Shown here piece by piece: positions 11,712 to 23,130 of a stretch of 64,000 nt of DNA. The position numbers and the translations under genes are program-made. The notes under the pieces were generated by a model that was not told where the DNA came from, searched no databases, and worked only from the letters and a program-made list of their open reading frames with translations. This stretch comes from Nematostella vectensis (taxonomy: Eukaryota > Cnidaria > Anthozoa > Actiniaria > Edwardsiidae), in assembly GCF_932526225.1 (NCBI RefSeq), contig NC_064040.1, positions 17,176,994 through 17,240,993 on the forward strand, given 5' to 3'. Positions within the stretch are counted from its first letter, which is position 1. Each line of letters starts with the position of its first letter.

Positions 11712-13110
11712 ATGTCTTCCTTCCCAGGAATACGAGATCTTTTGCTAGTGGCATACGACAATGGAGCACGCAGTGATGAAGAATTCTTGGTTTTATGGGA
11801 AGACTACCGCTCAAAAAACCCGTATTTTCCCTACGATTTCTACGAGAGATTTGACCTGGAAACCATGAACGAAGACGAGTGCATTGCCGAGTTTAGAATG
11901 CGAAAACAAGACATACCGATAGTAGTTGACGCTCTACAACTACCAGCCACTATTCAGTGTTCACAAAGAACAATCTGCGATGCAGATGAAGCTCTGTGTA
12001 TGCTCCTAAGGCGTTTTTGCTATCCTTGTCGATATTCTGATCTGATCGGCCGGTTTGGTAGACCTGTGCCAGAGCTGTGCATGATAACAAACACCTTGAT
12101 GGACTATATATTTGACAATCATTGCCATCGAATTTCGCAATGGAATTATGATATACTCAATCCACTGATGTTACAAGAATATGCTGATGCAATTTTTGCC
12201 AAGGGAGCCCCATTAAGCAACTGTTTTGGCTTTGTAGACGGAACGGTGCGACCAATATCGCGTCCAGGCAAAAACCAAAGAATTGTATACAATGGTCATA
12301 AAAGAGTGCACTCTTTAAAGTTTCAGTCAGTGGCGCTGCCTAACGGCCTTATCGGACACATGTATGGCCCAGTCGGTAAGTAAACTCAGCTGTTTTATCT
12401 TGAGACTACTTGTTGTGTTTTTATTTATAGACCTCACCCACCAGAAACAAAAGAGCAAGACATCTAAAAACATCATTATCCCCAAGGATTTTCTTGGCTA
12501 ATCTGATGAGTACATTTGATACACCTCAAACAGAATAGGTGAAGTGCTCACGAAACGAATTGAAGTGTTCCATTGAACAGGGAGAGCGACCTGGGGAGAG
12601 GGGTAGAGACTTTTCTAGCCATCTAAACTTACAATAATTAAAAATTGACTCCTGTCATGTGCATTTTTCATATCTACTTTTAAAACTTTTCTTTCAGAGG
12701 GCAAAAGACATGATGCATTTATGCTGATGGAATCCAATATTTTGCATGAATTAGAAAACAATGCATTCTCCCCTACTGGTCAGGCGATGTGTATGTATGG
12801 GGACCCTGCGTACCCATTGAGGGTACACCTTCAAGCCCCTTTCCGTAATGGAGTTTTGACTCCCATGATGGAAGAGTACAACTCAAGAATGAGCTCAGTA
12901 CTGTCGTCAGTAGAATGGTTGTTTGGAGAAATCATCAACGACTTCAAATTCTTGGACTTCAAAAAGAACCTCAAACTTAACCTTAGTTGTGTTGGAAAAA
13001 TGTACCTTGTTTGTGCATTTCTTAAGAATGTAATAACCTGCTTGTATGGAAACACTACTTCAGAGTTCTTTGGTCTTGACCCTCCCTCAATATACTACTA
13101 CTTAAATTAA
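11712..13110 (+). CDS. Harbinger DDE transposase, two exons
   Basis: Exon 1 is 11712-12375 (donor G|GTAAGT) and exon 2 is 12698-13110 (acceptor TTTCAG|), joining in phase to about 358 residues with no stop. It cuts and pastes the element at its inverted repeats. Visible catalytic blocks: GFVDGTVRP (first Asp, about residue 180), QRIVYNGHKRVHSLKFQ, YGDPAYPL (second Asp, exon 2) and SSVEWLFGEI (Glu). These match the DDE_Tnp_4 family. The intron separates the first Asp block from the second. Length is normal. All three acidic residues are present, so it could be active, but its partner protein carries a stop. Confidence 0.9.
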
Positions 13111-14036
13111 AACACCCCAGTGGGAGATTACAGCTAAGTTTTTTGGCAGCAAACAAAAATACCTATTACATCAAGGTGAACTTTGCTGGACAATAACTGT
13201 CCAATTATTGATAGCCAGATCTTTTTGTTCTTCAGCAGCAAAAAAATTAATATCGATACTTTAACTGAAATCACCAACAGCCTAGAACCCATCTGGCTAC
13301 ACCCATATGCTATGATTAGAATATTGGCCATCTTTGGACAGTAGTTTGGGCTAGCTAAATGTAGTCGTGTTTGAAAATAGATAGGTGCAGGCCAGGGGTG
13401 CACTAGGAGTGTTTAAAAAGCCTTTGAAGCTAAATTGTTCTAAAGCTGGCTATGCTATTCTATGCAACTTGGATTAACAAAACAATGTATGAGGTAATAC
13501 CCTCTCGTGCAGCGCAGATCCTTTCAAACCAAAAATATCTCTCAAAATGTAATAGCCTTTTCCATTTAAAGAAATATTAAATAAAAAAGAATCATGGAGT
13601 TTTGAGGGATAATTATAAAAAGTTTGTATCAAAAAATGCTTTTGTTTATTTTCACCATAATACATACATTCATACTGATTCAATCCGATAAACTGATAAT
13701 CCTATAAATAATTTGATCATCCTAATAATTTGTTTTCCTTATTGAATCAGTATTTCAGTGAATAGCCTAGGTGTTACGAATCAAACAATAGTCATACAAA
13801 TATAAAACAACAGCATTTATATCTTATTGTCAATCTGAAATTGGCTCTTTGACATAGTAACAAACTGGCATGGACCTGGACTCAGTCACGCATTGAGTCC
13901 ATGCATTTCAAATAACCCAACATGGATTCCTTTTTTAGTACACAGTAACAATATAAACGATAAAAGTAAGAGAAATGTTAACAGTCATGCAGTATTAAAG
14001 GACTGTAAAACGATGGTAAAAGGTCTGAAGTTGTGC
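13111..14036. other. Harbinger internal spacer
   Basis: An AT-rich region between the 3' ends of the two converging Harbinger genes. The minus-strand open frames here (around 13134-13403 and 13474-13683) have no recognisable domain. Confidence 0.6.
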
Positions 14037-14672
14037 TTACTTTTCACTCATTTTTTGCAACATTAGCACAAGTGCTTGGGTTAATTGCATTTGGCCTTCT
14101 GATTGCTTTCTGAGTAGCTCCATTTGAAGACTTTGCTGCCTGGCTTGCTCCGTTCGGGACTCTTGTTCAGCTTTGGCCTTTTCACGTAGAAACTCAACAA
14201 CCTCTCCTCCACTCCGCCTACTCTTTTTACCCCCCTAAGTAGAAGCTTCGTCACTTTCGCCGTCTGCTTTAGCTTTCCTTTTTCCACCGCCCATTCTCTG
14301 CATCGCCTTTTTGAGTACATCCTCGGCGGCTGCCTTGTCCTCTGTCTTCTTCTTGTTGTTAGCTGTCTGGCTTTCTTCTTTCTCGCATAGTTCCTCGATA
14401 AGACGGTCCTTTTCTGAAAGCTCACAATCAATACCACTCGCCATTTCTTCTGCCCTTATACGCTTCTTGAATTTGGTTTGAAGAAGGGTCCATCGATCAC
14501 GGACGGCTCTCTTGTCTTTCAGCAGAAACTTTGGATTTTCTATCGAGTTTAGCGTTTCTTGGATGTTTACCCAAACCTTTCCACGATCAGGACTTCCTTT
14601 TTTGTAGCTGAAAAGCTCACTAACAGCCATTTCTCGGAGTAGCAAATTGTCGTGGTCGTCGGTCCACTCCAT
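14037..14672 (-). pseudogene. Harbinger Myb/SANT-like DNA-binding partner, one in-frame TAG
   Basis: Starts at ATG 14672 and reads EWTDDHDNLLLREM, then DRGKVWVNIQETLNS and KDKRAVRDRWTLLQTKFKKR: the trihelix/SANT-like fold (residues about 1-75) used by Harbinger accessory proteins to carry transposase to DNA and the nucleus. A charged coiled-coil region follows. TAG occurs at 14235-14237 after 145 residues. The same frame then stays open 65 more codons (KSRRSGGEVVEFLREKAKAE and a Gln-rich helix) to a TAA at 14037. The tail looks genuine, so the TAG is probably a recent mutation. Confidence 0.8.
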
Positions 14673-15035
14673 GGCTCTGATATATGAATGAAAATCCCCA
14701 AAAGCAAAGCCCTCAAAACTAACCGAAAAAACACACTCACTGCTGTTTCTTTGATGACGCTTCCATTTGCGGCCTAGAGCCGAAAAAATGTGAGAATCCG
14801 ATCAAAAAGTGCAGAGATTCTAAAATGGAAGCTTACATAGTAAACAGTGACACAGGAGTATTTTGCTAAGAAATTACAAATTTGAAAGGCAAAATAAAGC
14901 AAAACTATACTCACGTTTTCGACACAACGTCTAAATAGCTATACTCACGTCGGCGCGAAGCAACGACGGCAAGTCATATCACCCGGCAACGTGGACATGA
15001 AGTTGAACTCACTTCCGGCTGCCGTCGCCTTCGCC

Positions 15036-15060
15036 AAAACGCCCGGTGCTTAAGTTCCCT
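15036..15060 (-). repeat. Harbinger right terminal inverted repeat
   Basis: Reverse complement of the left repeat, perfect over 25 bp, followed directly by the AGT duplication and then BEL integrase sequence. Confidence 0.93.
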
Positions 15061-15960
15061 AGTTTGTCTCCAGCGGCGACGTGCGTACAGGTCCACTATT
15101 AGGAACTGACCTGGAGGGGAGCCGGCTGGGCGTGTCTTCATAGTGAGTAGGGTTGCAGGTGAGAGTGGTTGTGGGTTATCGACATCAGATAGTATTGCTG
15201 TAATAGGTCGCGCGTTAACGGTAGCGACGACTTCAGCAATAAGCGTGGAGAGCAGCTCGTGCGTTAGCTGCGCTTTTCCGAGCTCTGCGAACATGCCGTC
15301 TAGGACTCGGCGGATGGTGTTGATTTGCCTCTCCCACACGCCGCCGAAGTGTGAGGCATGGGGAGGGTTGAAGAGCCACGTACATCCTTGCTCTGTTACG
15401 TACCTTGTTACCGACTGATCTGTTTCGATAGCTTTGAGGGACTCCTCGAGCTCCGTATTTGCTCCTACGAAATTTGTGCCTCGATCGCATCGCAGGAGTG
15501 ACGCTGCTCCTCGTAGGGAAAAGAATCTTCTGAGAGCGGAGATGAAGGCGCTAGCATCCATTGACTCCAGCAGCTCTATGTGGATTGCTCGGCTGCTGAG
15601 GCAAGTGAACACTAGGCCCCAGCGCTTGGAGTTGAGGACTCCTCCTCTAGTCTTCCTTGTATGAATTGTCCACGGCCCGAACACATCAAATCCGACGTTC
15701 GTGAACGAAGGGGCGACTTCAGTGCGGTCGGGCGGGAGGTCGGCCATGTGTTGCTCGACCGGTTTGCCTCTTAACTTCTTGCACACTACACATTGGCTGA
15801 TTTCTTTGCTGACTGCTCTATGGCTCCCGATGAGCCAGTATCCTGCTTGTCTTATGGCTCCTCCAGTGATCTGTCTACCTTGGTTTCTTGACCCTTTGGT
15901 GGAAGTGTCTGACAATAAGCTTCGATAGATGATGGTCATTTGGGAGGAGGACTGGGTGTC
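15061..15960 (-). pseudogene. BEL/Pao integrase core
   Basis: DDE integrase that inserts the cDNA. Reading down from 15939: CVVCKKLRGKP completes the zinc-binding region; VGFDVFGPW carries the first Asp; RCDRGTNFVGAN the second Asp; FNPPHASHFGGVWERQINT the Glu. The open frame is interrupted in mid-domain at 15060 by the Harbinger element and continues at 11536. It lies in a different frame from the upstream RT/RNase H, so a shift near 15940 separates them. The catalytic residues themselves are intact. Confidence 0.88.
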
Positions 15961-18001
15961 TCTCGATGTAGCCGAGATCAGCTCGTCTTAGCCTGCCTCG
16001 GACGCGAATCAGCCCTTGATCGTCTACGAAGGGGTCTAGCTGGTACATGTTTGAGCTTTTTAGGGTTGCTTTTCTCTTGGTTTGCGATGCGCGGTCTGTG
16101 GCGTCTTCAGGTAGACCGGCGTCTTTGAGTAGTTGCCATTGTGTGCCAAAGGCTTCTCTTTGCGCTTCGCGCACTACTATTGCGGTGGCTTGGTTTAGAA
16201 TTTCGATTGGAATAGGCAATTGCCTGTGACTGTCATCATCCTGGTTGATTTCTTTCTTAGTTGCGTTTCGGCGAGATTTGAATCTCCGGACAAAGGCGAT
16301 AACGATAGCTAGCGCGTGCTGCAGAGACTCGAAACTGGAAAAGCGCTTAAATCTATCTGCTCCAAGGCCGGTTTTATGCGTTTTCGCCGTTTTGGTAGCT
16401 TTCACTTCTTTCCTTACTTCCGGGTCATTTGGTGCTAGGGTCTCGTTATCCTCTTTAGTAGTTACATATTCTCCTTGGTTAAGGAAGTCAGGTCCCTTGA
16501 TCCAGGTTGAGGTCATAAGCGCGCTCGCTTTCAGTCCGCGCGTTGCTTGGTCGGCGGGGTTCAGGGCGCTTTCGAGGTAGTACCATTGGTCTGGCGAAGT
16601 CATGCTGCGGATGATTTGTACTCGGTTCGCCACATAGGTATAGAACCGTCGACTGTCGTTTGAGATGTACCCGAGCACAACCTTAGAATCTGTGTAGTAG
16701 TACACGCGCTCTACTGCTATATCTATTTCTCGTAGGACTCTGTGCGCTGCTTGCACAGCTAGGACTGCGCCGCAAAGCTCGAGGCGCGGTATGCTAGTCG
16801 GCTGCAGGGGCGCGACTTTCGCTTGTCCATAGACTAAGGACACGCTTACTTGATTTCGCACGTTAATGAGGCGTAGATAGACGGCAATGCCGATGGCGTC
16901 TTGGCTGGCATCGGAGAACACATGAAGTTCGCTTTTAACAACTTCTCCAAATCCCTTAGGGTGGTAACAGCGGGGAACGTTCACGCCCTGGAGGCTGGTT
17001 AGTGATTCTCTCCACTGAGTCCACTTGTCTTTCATAACCGGGGGGAGGGGGTCATCCCAGCCAGGGGGGTCGCTGTTGTCTTCGGGTTTCTTACCCATTG
17101 CTATGAGGCGCTGGAGGATCTTCTTCCCTTGTAGCATAACTGGAGCAGCGTGACCTAGGGGGTCGTAAACTGAGTTTACCACAGACAGGACTCCTCTTCT
17201 AGTGAAAGGCTTGTCTGGAGGCGAGACCCGATAGGCGAAGGAATCGCTCTGTAATTCCCAGTATACCCCTAGGGATCTTTGGGCTGGAAGATCGTCATGG
17301 CTCAGGTCTAGGTCCTTGAGATTCTTCGCCCGGTCTTCGGCGGGGAAGGATTGGACGACTTCTACTGAATTTGAGACCACCTTGTGTAGTCTCAGGTTTC
17401 TGGTGGCGAGTGCAGCTTGTGTGTTTGTCACCAGTTGTACGGCTTCTTTAGGTGTGCTTACCGAGACGAGCCCGTCGTCCACGTAGAAGTTCCTATTGAC
17501 GAACTGTCTGACTGCTTCACTGCACTTCTCCTCGCCGTCGTTAACTGTGGCTCGAAGACCGAAGGTGGCAACGGCGGGGCTTGGCCCATTGCCAAAAAGG
17601 TAAACGTTCATTCGGTACTCTATAATCCTCGCTTCGGGGTCGTTGTTTTCGAACCAAAGGAACCTGAGAAAGTTCCTGTGTTCGGGATTTAAGTGGAACG
17701 AGTGGAACATTTGCTCCACGCCGCACATGACTGCCACTTCTTCTTTTCTAAATCGCATGAGAACTCCAATAAGGTTATTCATTAGGTCGGGTCCCGGCAG
17801 GAGTACTTTGTTGAGGGACACGCCGTCAAACTCGCAGCTTGAGTCGAAGACTACACGGATGGTTTTCTTTGTATTGTGATACGTCGGGAAGTGTGATAAG
17901 TAAAACAGGCGTCCGGGGGGGGGGGGGGGGCGCTTGTATCTGATCAGGGGGGACGGGTGAGGCGTGGCCTTTGCCCACCACCTTTCCCATGAACTCAACA
18001 T
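15961..18001 (-). pseudogene. BEL/Pao reverse transcriptase and RNase H
   Basis: Copies the element RNA into DNA and degrades the template. Visible: RVVFDSSCEFDGVSLNKVLL, FRFLWF, YLFGNGPSPAVATFGL and NRNFYVDDGL (the YVDD catalytic motif), then a connection region and RNase H blocks VFSDASQDAIGIAVYL and YYTDSKVVLGYI. The first integrase zinc-finger residues (HPVLLPNDHHLSKLIVRHFH) lie at the end. It is separated from the upstream segment by a G homopolymer at about 17917-17930 that shifts the frame. Otherwise it is open over about 690 residues. Confidence 0.9.
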
Positions 18002-18620
18002 AATCTGTTTTTTGCTGTGGCTTCCTTGCGAAGGATCTCGTGAGGTTCTGGAGTCTGCTCATCGCCTGCGCGGGGTTGTTTGGCATCTCTGGGTTACTAT
18101 CTCGGAAGGGAAGGGGCATCTCCCAGTTTCCACTGCTATTCTTGTGTATCCCCTTTTCCATTATCTCCAGGAATCTTTGGTCGTCTATAGACAGGCTGGT
18201 CACGTCGTCGTCTTTAGTGGTTGCGAAGACTTCCTCCTCTTTCGGGAGAGCGTTGCGCCCAAGCAACCCGTCTGTCAGTTTAAGCTGGTTAGGGCAGGGG
18301 ACTAGCTCGTAGTCGGTTGCAGTTTCTCTTTCAGGTTCCGCTATGGGTACTTCCGGTGAGAGAGTGGTGCGTCGGGCGAGGACATGCGCGGGGCCCTTGC
18401 CGAAATCGAGTCACATCTGCCCGGTTATCGTCCAGCAGAGGTCAAGGCGTTGAGCCCAAGGGGCTCCTCTGGGGCCGTTGCGAAACTCTCTCACTTTCAT
18501 TTGCTCCGGGGCGTCTCGTCCTATCAACAGGTGTACTCCGGCCTCTCGTTCAGGGGGAGGTATGTGAGCGGCGATTTCGCGTAGGTGTGGGAAGCTCCTC
18601 GCCATCTCAGGTGTTGGTAT
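17931..18620 (-). pseudogene. BEL/Pao protease-to-RT linker region
   Basis: Open in one frame between the protease segment and the G homopolymer, with blocks FPHLREIAAHIPP, VHLLIGRDAPEQM and IDDQRFLEIMEKGIHKNSSG followed by WEMPLPFR. These are typical of the sequence preceding BEL/Pao polymerases. A stop near 18411 splits it, and frames differ from both neighbours. Confidence 0.75.
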
Positions 18621-18621
18621 T

Positions 18622-19234
18622 TCACGCTTGTCGCTTGTCTTCGGGAATTGAGTCGCACTCGACTGCAGTGGGGAGTTTGTGTTCGGTTCCGTTGAGCGAT
18701 CGCACCATCAGCCCGAGGGCTCGGCGTCCTTGCTTTTCTTCCTTGTCTCCCGAGCAGGTAGAAAGAAAGTACATTTCAGAGGGACCATCTGCGCCGAGTT
18801 CATCTGCTAGTTCACTGGTAATCAGGGTCGAGTTGCTTTGCTCATCGATGATGGCGTAGACGCGGTGCGCTTGTTCTGGGGAGTTGCCTAAGAAGACGTC
18901 GACCGGGAGTACTTTGCTACAGGATGTCGGACTGTTTTTCCTGTCACACAACAGTGTACACTTCGTCGAGACTTCTCTTTGGGACTGCTCCTTTTCTTTT
19001 TTCTCCGGGGTTTGGGATCGAGCCGGTGGCTTTTCTCTATGTAGCAGTCCGTTATGTCGCTCGTCTGCGCACACGCTACATTTTATTTTGGTCGCGCAGT
19101 CGCGCGCTACGTGCGCAGGATCAAAGCATCGAAAACAGGCATGCGTCGCGAATCCATTTGGTGCGCTCATTGAGTGATTTCTTCGCGAAGGCGTGACAAT
19201 CAGTGAGTGCGTGACCTTCTCTATCATGAAAGGG
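18622..19234 (-). pseudogene. BEL/Pao zinc knuckle and aspartic protease
   Basis: A CCHC-type knuckle (CFRCFDPAHVARDC) with a second cysteine pair (CSVCADERHNGLLH) is followed by the A17 protease core YAIIDEQSNSTLITSELA. In this group the protease Asp lies in D-E-Q-S-N rather than D-T/S-G. The protease trims the polyprotein. Upstream, the DNA reads PFHDREGHALTDCHAF in the preceding frame, but the Cys codon before PFH is now TGA, and a frame change follows at the knuckle. Both breaks make this copy non-functional. Confidence 0.82.
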
Positions 19235-20933
19235 TCAGTGTTTGTCTTTATTTATAGTTTCGTCTTTCCCTGGCGGTTTTTCAAGTTCCGTTTTAAGCAC
19301 CTTTCTGCGTGACTGAGTTGGTGGGGTCGTTGTGTCGAGTGACACAAGGTTAGGATTGTTTTTAATCCTGTCTTGCTCCTTTACGATTTTTGCGAAAATA
19401 GAAAATTGCGGATAAGCCCCATAGTTGGCGTCGCCGAATTGTGCTACTACTTTTTCCCACTTAGAGCGTATAAACTGAGGAAGTTTTTCTATGAAGTGTT
19501 GAAGTGCTGTTGGAAAGTTAAGACACGCAAGCCCCGGGAGGTAATCAATCTGGCTTTCTACGTCAGAGCAGAGGTCAGCAAAGTGCTGTAACTCATTTAC
19601 GTCGCGCTCACCAAATTTAGCCGTCTCGCGCAGTCGCTGCAACAGCTCTTTACTTATCACTGCGGGGCTCCCAAAGCGTTGCTCAATTTCTGCCCAGAGT
19701 TCTTTCAATAGCGTGCTCGGGTCACGGTGTTGGCGTTTGCGATAGCTATCTACTAGTCGTTGCGGCTCCCCGCTTGTGAAACTGCGCATGTAATTTATTT
19801 GCTGCGTGGCTGAGACGCTGGCATCTACTAACATTGCCAGAAACGCGGATTTCCACGGGTGGAACAGGGTTGCGTCGCCTGAAAATTTGTCGGGTTGGCA
19901 TGTTGGCTAACCCGGCTAGTATTTGTTGGTTTAAGTTTGCGCTATAGTTCAATAGATCGTTTCCGGAAGTAGCTAAGTGGGCGTTAATGGCTGGTGTCAT
20001 TGTGGCGGTCTCTGATTTCACAAAGGGATTATCAGCGGATCTTTCGGGGTTGTCACCAAATTTCTGTTTAACCGCGGCGTGACTTGCGGTTTGGGTGCGG
20101 TGTTGTGATACGGTTTCTTTAGGCACGTTTCCCGGCTCGGTTGCGCGCTGTAGGGACCCTTGGTCTACTGGTGTAATTTTGCTTACCCAATCCTGCGTTC
20201 TCCCTTCGCTTTTAGGACATTCGGGTAAATTGAATTTAACCCCGTATTCCTCTTCATAAAGCGCTTGTTCTATAGCCTTGAGCTTCGCGCTAGCTATCGC
20301 CTTTTTGTCCGCTTCTAAGATCGCTATTTCAGTTTCATGCCGCGCTCGCTCTTTTGCGCGATTTATCTCTTCTTCTTCTTCGCCCTCATTGCGCTCTAAA
20401 TACTTTTTTGCTATCAGACGCTCGTAGTGTGCTTCCTCGCGCGCTTCTTTTGCCTCGGCTAAGGCTTTAACTCTAGTGCTGCTCGCTGTACTTTTTACTG
20501 AAGAATGGCGCGAAGTACAAGAATGACGTGATCTTGTTTCCGACAGTTTGTCGGATTGTCTACGTTTTATTGCATTGAGTAGTGGACCAACTCGTTCAAG
20601 TAAAGCCCGTTCTGGAACCATTTTGGACTCTTCTCCAAATTCCCCAAATTTATCTTGTTTGTACAGCCCTCCCAACTGCCCAAACAACCCTGTGAATTCG
20701 TCGTGGGCCGTTGTTAGCTCGCCTAGAAACCCCCCAATATCCATTTTGCCCCAGTCTTCCTCTTTGGCGTTATCAGCCTTCTCTACTAATTTAAGGAGCC
20801 TTTTCATAGATTTGCCAATTTCGTTTCTTTTGAGTTCGACAGAATAGCACAGTCCGCTGTGCGTCTTTTTCGTGCGGCGTGTGCCGTCCGCTTCGATCTC
20901 CTCTGAGTGTTCTGGTGCTTCACTGTGACTCAT
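19235..20933 (-). pseudogene. BEL/Pao gag: coiled coil plus DUF1759-like domain
   Basis: Starts with MSHSEAPEHSEEIEADG at 20933 and is rich in charged coiled coil (AKEAREEAHYERLIAKKYLE, about residues 160-180). A frame change near 19880 separates this from the DUF1759-like part, where the minus strand reads DKFSGDATLFHPWKSAFLAM, then LRETAKFGERDVNELQHFAD. That pattern is the conserved gag domain of BEL/Pao elements and forms the particle shell. Together about 560 residues, normal for the group apart from the shift. Confidence 0.82.
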
Positions 20934-20999
20934 TTTGGAGGCTCGGTTAGAACAATACGGCTTACCTCTGTGTTGTAGTTTACCAGACTTTTTTACTGT

Positions 21000-21477
21000 T
21001 GCGTTCCCGGTTTAGTCAGACACGCTGGTGTGTTGAGGACCAAGTTCGCTAGCATTAACCACTTAGGGTAGTGTGTAAAACTGAGCCCAAACTGGTTTTT
21101 GTAATGGCTTTATTACTTGGCTGGCAGAATTACAGGATCACAGGCACGATGCGGTAAAAAAGTCTGTTCTGGACTGTAAAATAATAGAGTTCTCAAACTC
21201 TTCAAGCGCTGTTGCTTCCTGATTGCTGGCTTTGACTGAGTGAATAATGTGGGCACCGAACGTGTCCCAATAGAGGATACAAAACATTCCAAAGTGATTA
21301 CAACCGGAAAAGCTAGATGCGGCTAAGATAGGATCGTAAAATAAACTAACGAGCTAAACAGCGGTTTCCTTTAAATGTCAAAATGTTGAGAGCTAATCAT
21401 AATCTTAAGCGTGCGTTGATATAGTTAAGTGATAACGAAAACATTGAAGCATCGGACATTGATGCATGTCAGTTACA
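21000..21477 (-). repeat. BEL/Pao 5' LTR
   Basis: 478 bp. Differences from the 3' LTR include CTTCGAG/CTTAGGG, GTATTGG/GTAATGG and two one-base deletions, giving roughly 98-99% identity by eye. A candidate primer binding site, TGGTAAACTACAACACAG on the minus strand, begins about 14 bp downstream. Confidence 0.92.
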
Positions 21478-21768
21478 AGGTGTGAATGGGTTAATTTCCT
21501 ATAATAAAATATTTTGTTTGTTATTGTTCTGACAGGGTAATAGGCAACTTGCAATAGAAGCCACATGGTGACAAACTCTTTGCGCATGCTTGAAAACGTA
21601 TTAAAAATGAAACATCTCACCAAGAAATGGACAGAAAATGGCCGACTTTAGAGATTTCAATTAATCTAAATGAAATGAAACAATGAAATGTAACAATCCC
21701 TTGTGGTTATTAACAGTTATATGCATTCACAATATGTGAAGCCATCCAAAGCTTGAGCTTGAAACCAA

Positions 21769-22510
21769 CTAGCTAGATAGCTGAGTACACTTCATGCGTT
21801 TTACAGGTCTACTGGAAAATGCAGGTTTCAGTAGTTCGCTATCATCAGACACTACTTGCATGGTGTCATCATCGGCAGGTGGCATTTTCATTTCAACAAG
21901 GCACTGTGGAACATTCAACCGAACATACAGGTTTCCTTGCTTGCACAGCTTTTTTATGCCTTTGTAATCCCATTTAAAATCCCGGCTCACTACAGGGGTG
22001 GTGATTTTGTTACGATCTCGTTTCACAAAGTCAAAGTTATCCTTGTCGACCAACGGAAATCGTTGGACCTCACAGATGTTTCCCCTAATTTAGTCCTCGG
22101 ATTGTCCTGTGCCAAGTTCGAAATAACATTTAAGTAGCACCTGCTGATCTTTCAAGTTATAGTCTGGTACGTAAGACGTAGTTGGTCCTTCCATCTCTTC
22201 CTGTTCTGGCATCTCCAGTAGATATATAGCTTTAGTTTGAAATTCTTGCGGCTTAGCTGGTGCTTTCTGTTTCCCCTTTTTAATCCGCCACAGGTGGCCC
22301 CAGCTGCTAGCTTTGGAACTACTGGAAGCTCGGGAAGGACCAGCGGCAACAGCAATAGCATTACTGCCAGATGTCGGAGTCGTGGCAAGCTTTGGCCTTG
22401 GGCTATTTGACACCGCTTCTCGGCTGGCTGCGGTCCGTTTGCTGGTTTTACTACGAGGGCGGTCACGCGTCGTCCGTACCTCTCTTTTTCCTCGGTTAAG
22501 CAAGTGGATA
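21769..22510 (-). pseudogene. Unrecognised gene with one in-frame stop
   Basis: One frame runs from about 22510 to 21769, broken only by a TAA at 22090-22092. The N-terminal part is basic and Ser/Pro-rich (TSKRTAASREAVSNSPRPK). The C-terminal part, after the stop, is more protein-like: GNICEVQRFPLVDKDNFDFV, then DYKGIKKLCKQGNLYVRLNV, ending in KRMKCTQLSS. I do not recognise the family. It is truncated upstream by the BEL/Pao fragment at 22523. One stop over about 245 codons points to a young pseudogene, possibly a mobile-element ORF. Confidence 0.45.
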
Positions 22511-22522
22511 GCAAGTACCTCT

Positions 22523-23130
22523 CTAATGGTCCTTTAACACCGAGGGCGTGATCAAGTCGCTACTTACCAGAGAGGAGTCGCTCTGCTTATCGAGGATCGC
22601 GTATGTGTGAACTGTGTGGTTGGGGACCATTTTATGGAAAATTACAACCAGAACGACTTTGCTACAGGAGACTCCGACTCCCTCGCCGCATACGGCCGTG
22701 CACCCGGTGTTAACATTCTTTTCCGTTGGAGGATCTTTATCTCTTTCGTAGTTTGGTTTTGGTAATTTGTTTTGTGTCTTTTGTGTAGGAGGGCGATGTT
22801 TTGTTTGTCGCCACACTCTGTGCAGCTGGTTTGTGCTTCGCAACGTTTTGCTTAGAAACCCTTTAGGAAACAGTGGAAACATAGGCCTGTATGTATTTCG
22901 TTTTTTCTTCTAAGCTTTGAGCTTTTAAAGCTTTTCACATGCAGTGTTTTTGTTTCTTTTTTCTCGTTTTTTGTTCTGCGAATTTTGGATGCTCGCTTAT
23001 GTAATCTATCTCCGTCTTTAGTGGCTTGTGCCCGTGGCGGGCTTCTTTGCGCTGGGGCAGTTGACCAAATTGTCGCTTCCTATGGAGAGGTTAGGATTGT
23101 TTTTAACCGTGATCGCTAATTATCTTCGCG
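22523..23130 (-). pseudogene. Second BEL/Pao fragment (protease region)
   Basis: The segment CSKVVLVVIFHKMVP followed by YAILDKQSDSSLVSSDLI aligns with the protease block of the complete element (YAIIDEQSNSTLITSELA), and sequence near 23085-23105 (GAGAGGTTAGGATTGTTTTTAA) resembles the complete copy at 19345-19365. Divergence is clear, so it is a different, older copy. No LTR is found nearby. Confidence 0.7.

Larger units (their letters stand above)
11540..15060. mobile_element. PIF/Harbinger DNA transposon inserted in the BEL integrase
   Basis: A 3,521-bp element bounded by 25-bp perfect terminal inverted repeats opening AGGGAACTTAAGCACCGGGC, flanked on both sides by the 3-bp duplication AGT (11537-11539 and 15061-15063). 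Removing the element and one AGT restores BEL coding frame, which confirms the edges. It carries two genes that converge, as is typical of Harbinger: a DDE transposase on plus and a Myb/SANT-like gene on minus. Harbinger elements usually duplicate 3 bp of TWA type, so AGT is slightly atypical. It inserted after the BEL element. Confidence 0.92.
10714..21477 (-). mobile_element. BEL/Pao LTR retrotransposon, nested by a Harbinger element
   Basis: Two LTRs of about 480 bp flank a minus-strand gag-pol region in BEL/Pao order: coiled-coil gag, DUF1759-like gag domain, zinc knuckle, A17-type aspartic protease, reverse transcriptase, RNase H, integrase and DUF5641-like C-terminus. LTRs begin TG and end CA in element orientation. 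Flanking pentamers GGGTG (10709-10713) and AGGTG (21478-21482) are a 4/5 match for a target duplication. The LTRs differ at about seven positions. Five changes of frame, a C-to-stop change and a G homopolymer break the polyprotein, so this copy is defective. Without the 3.5-kb insertion the element is about 7.2 kb, normal for the group. Confidence 0.92.

Noticed and set aside
11519-11776. 85-residue plus-strand frame across the left Harbinger end
   Set aside because: It runs across the boundary between BEL sequence and the inverted repeat and overlaps the transposase start in another frame.
18317-18859. 180-residue plus-strand frame
   Set aside because: It is antisense to the BEL protease and linker, which have recognisable motifs. 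GC-rich coding DNA often leaves the opposite strand open.
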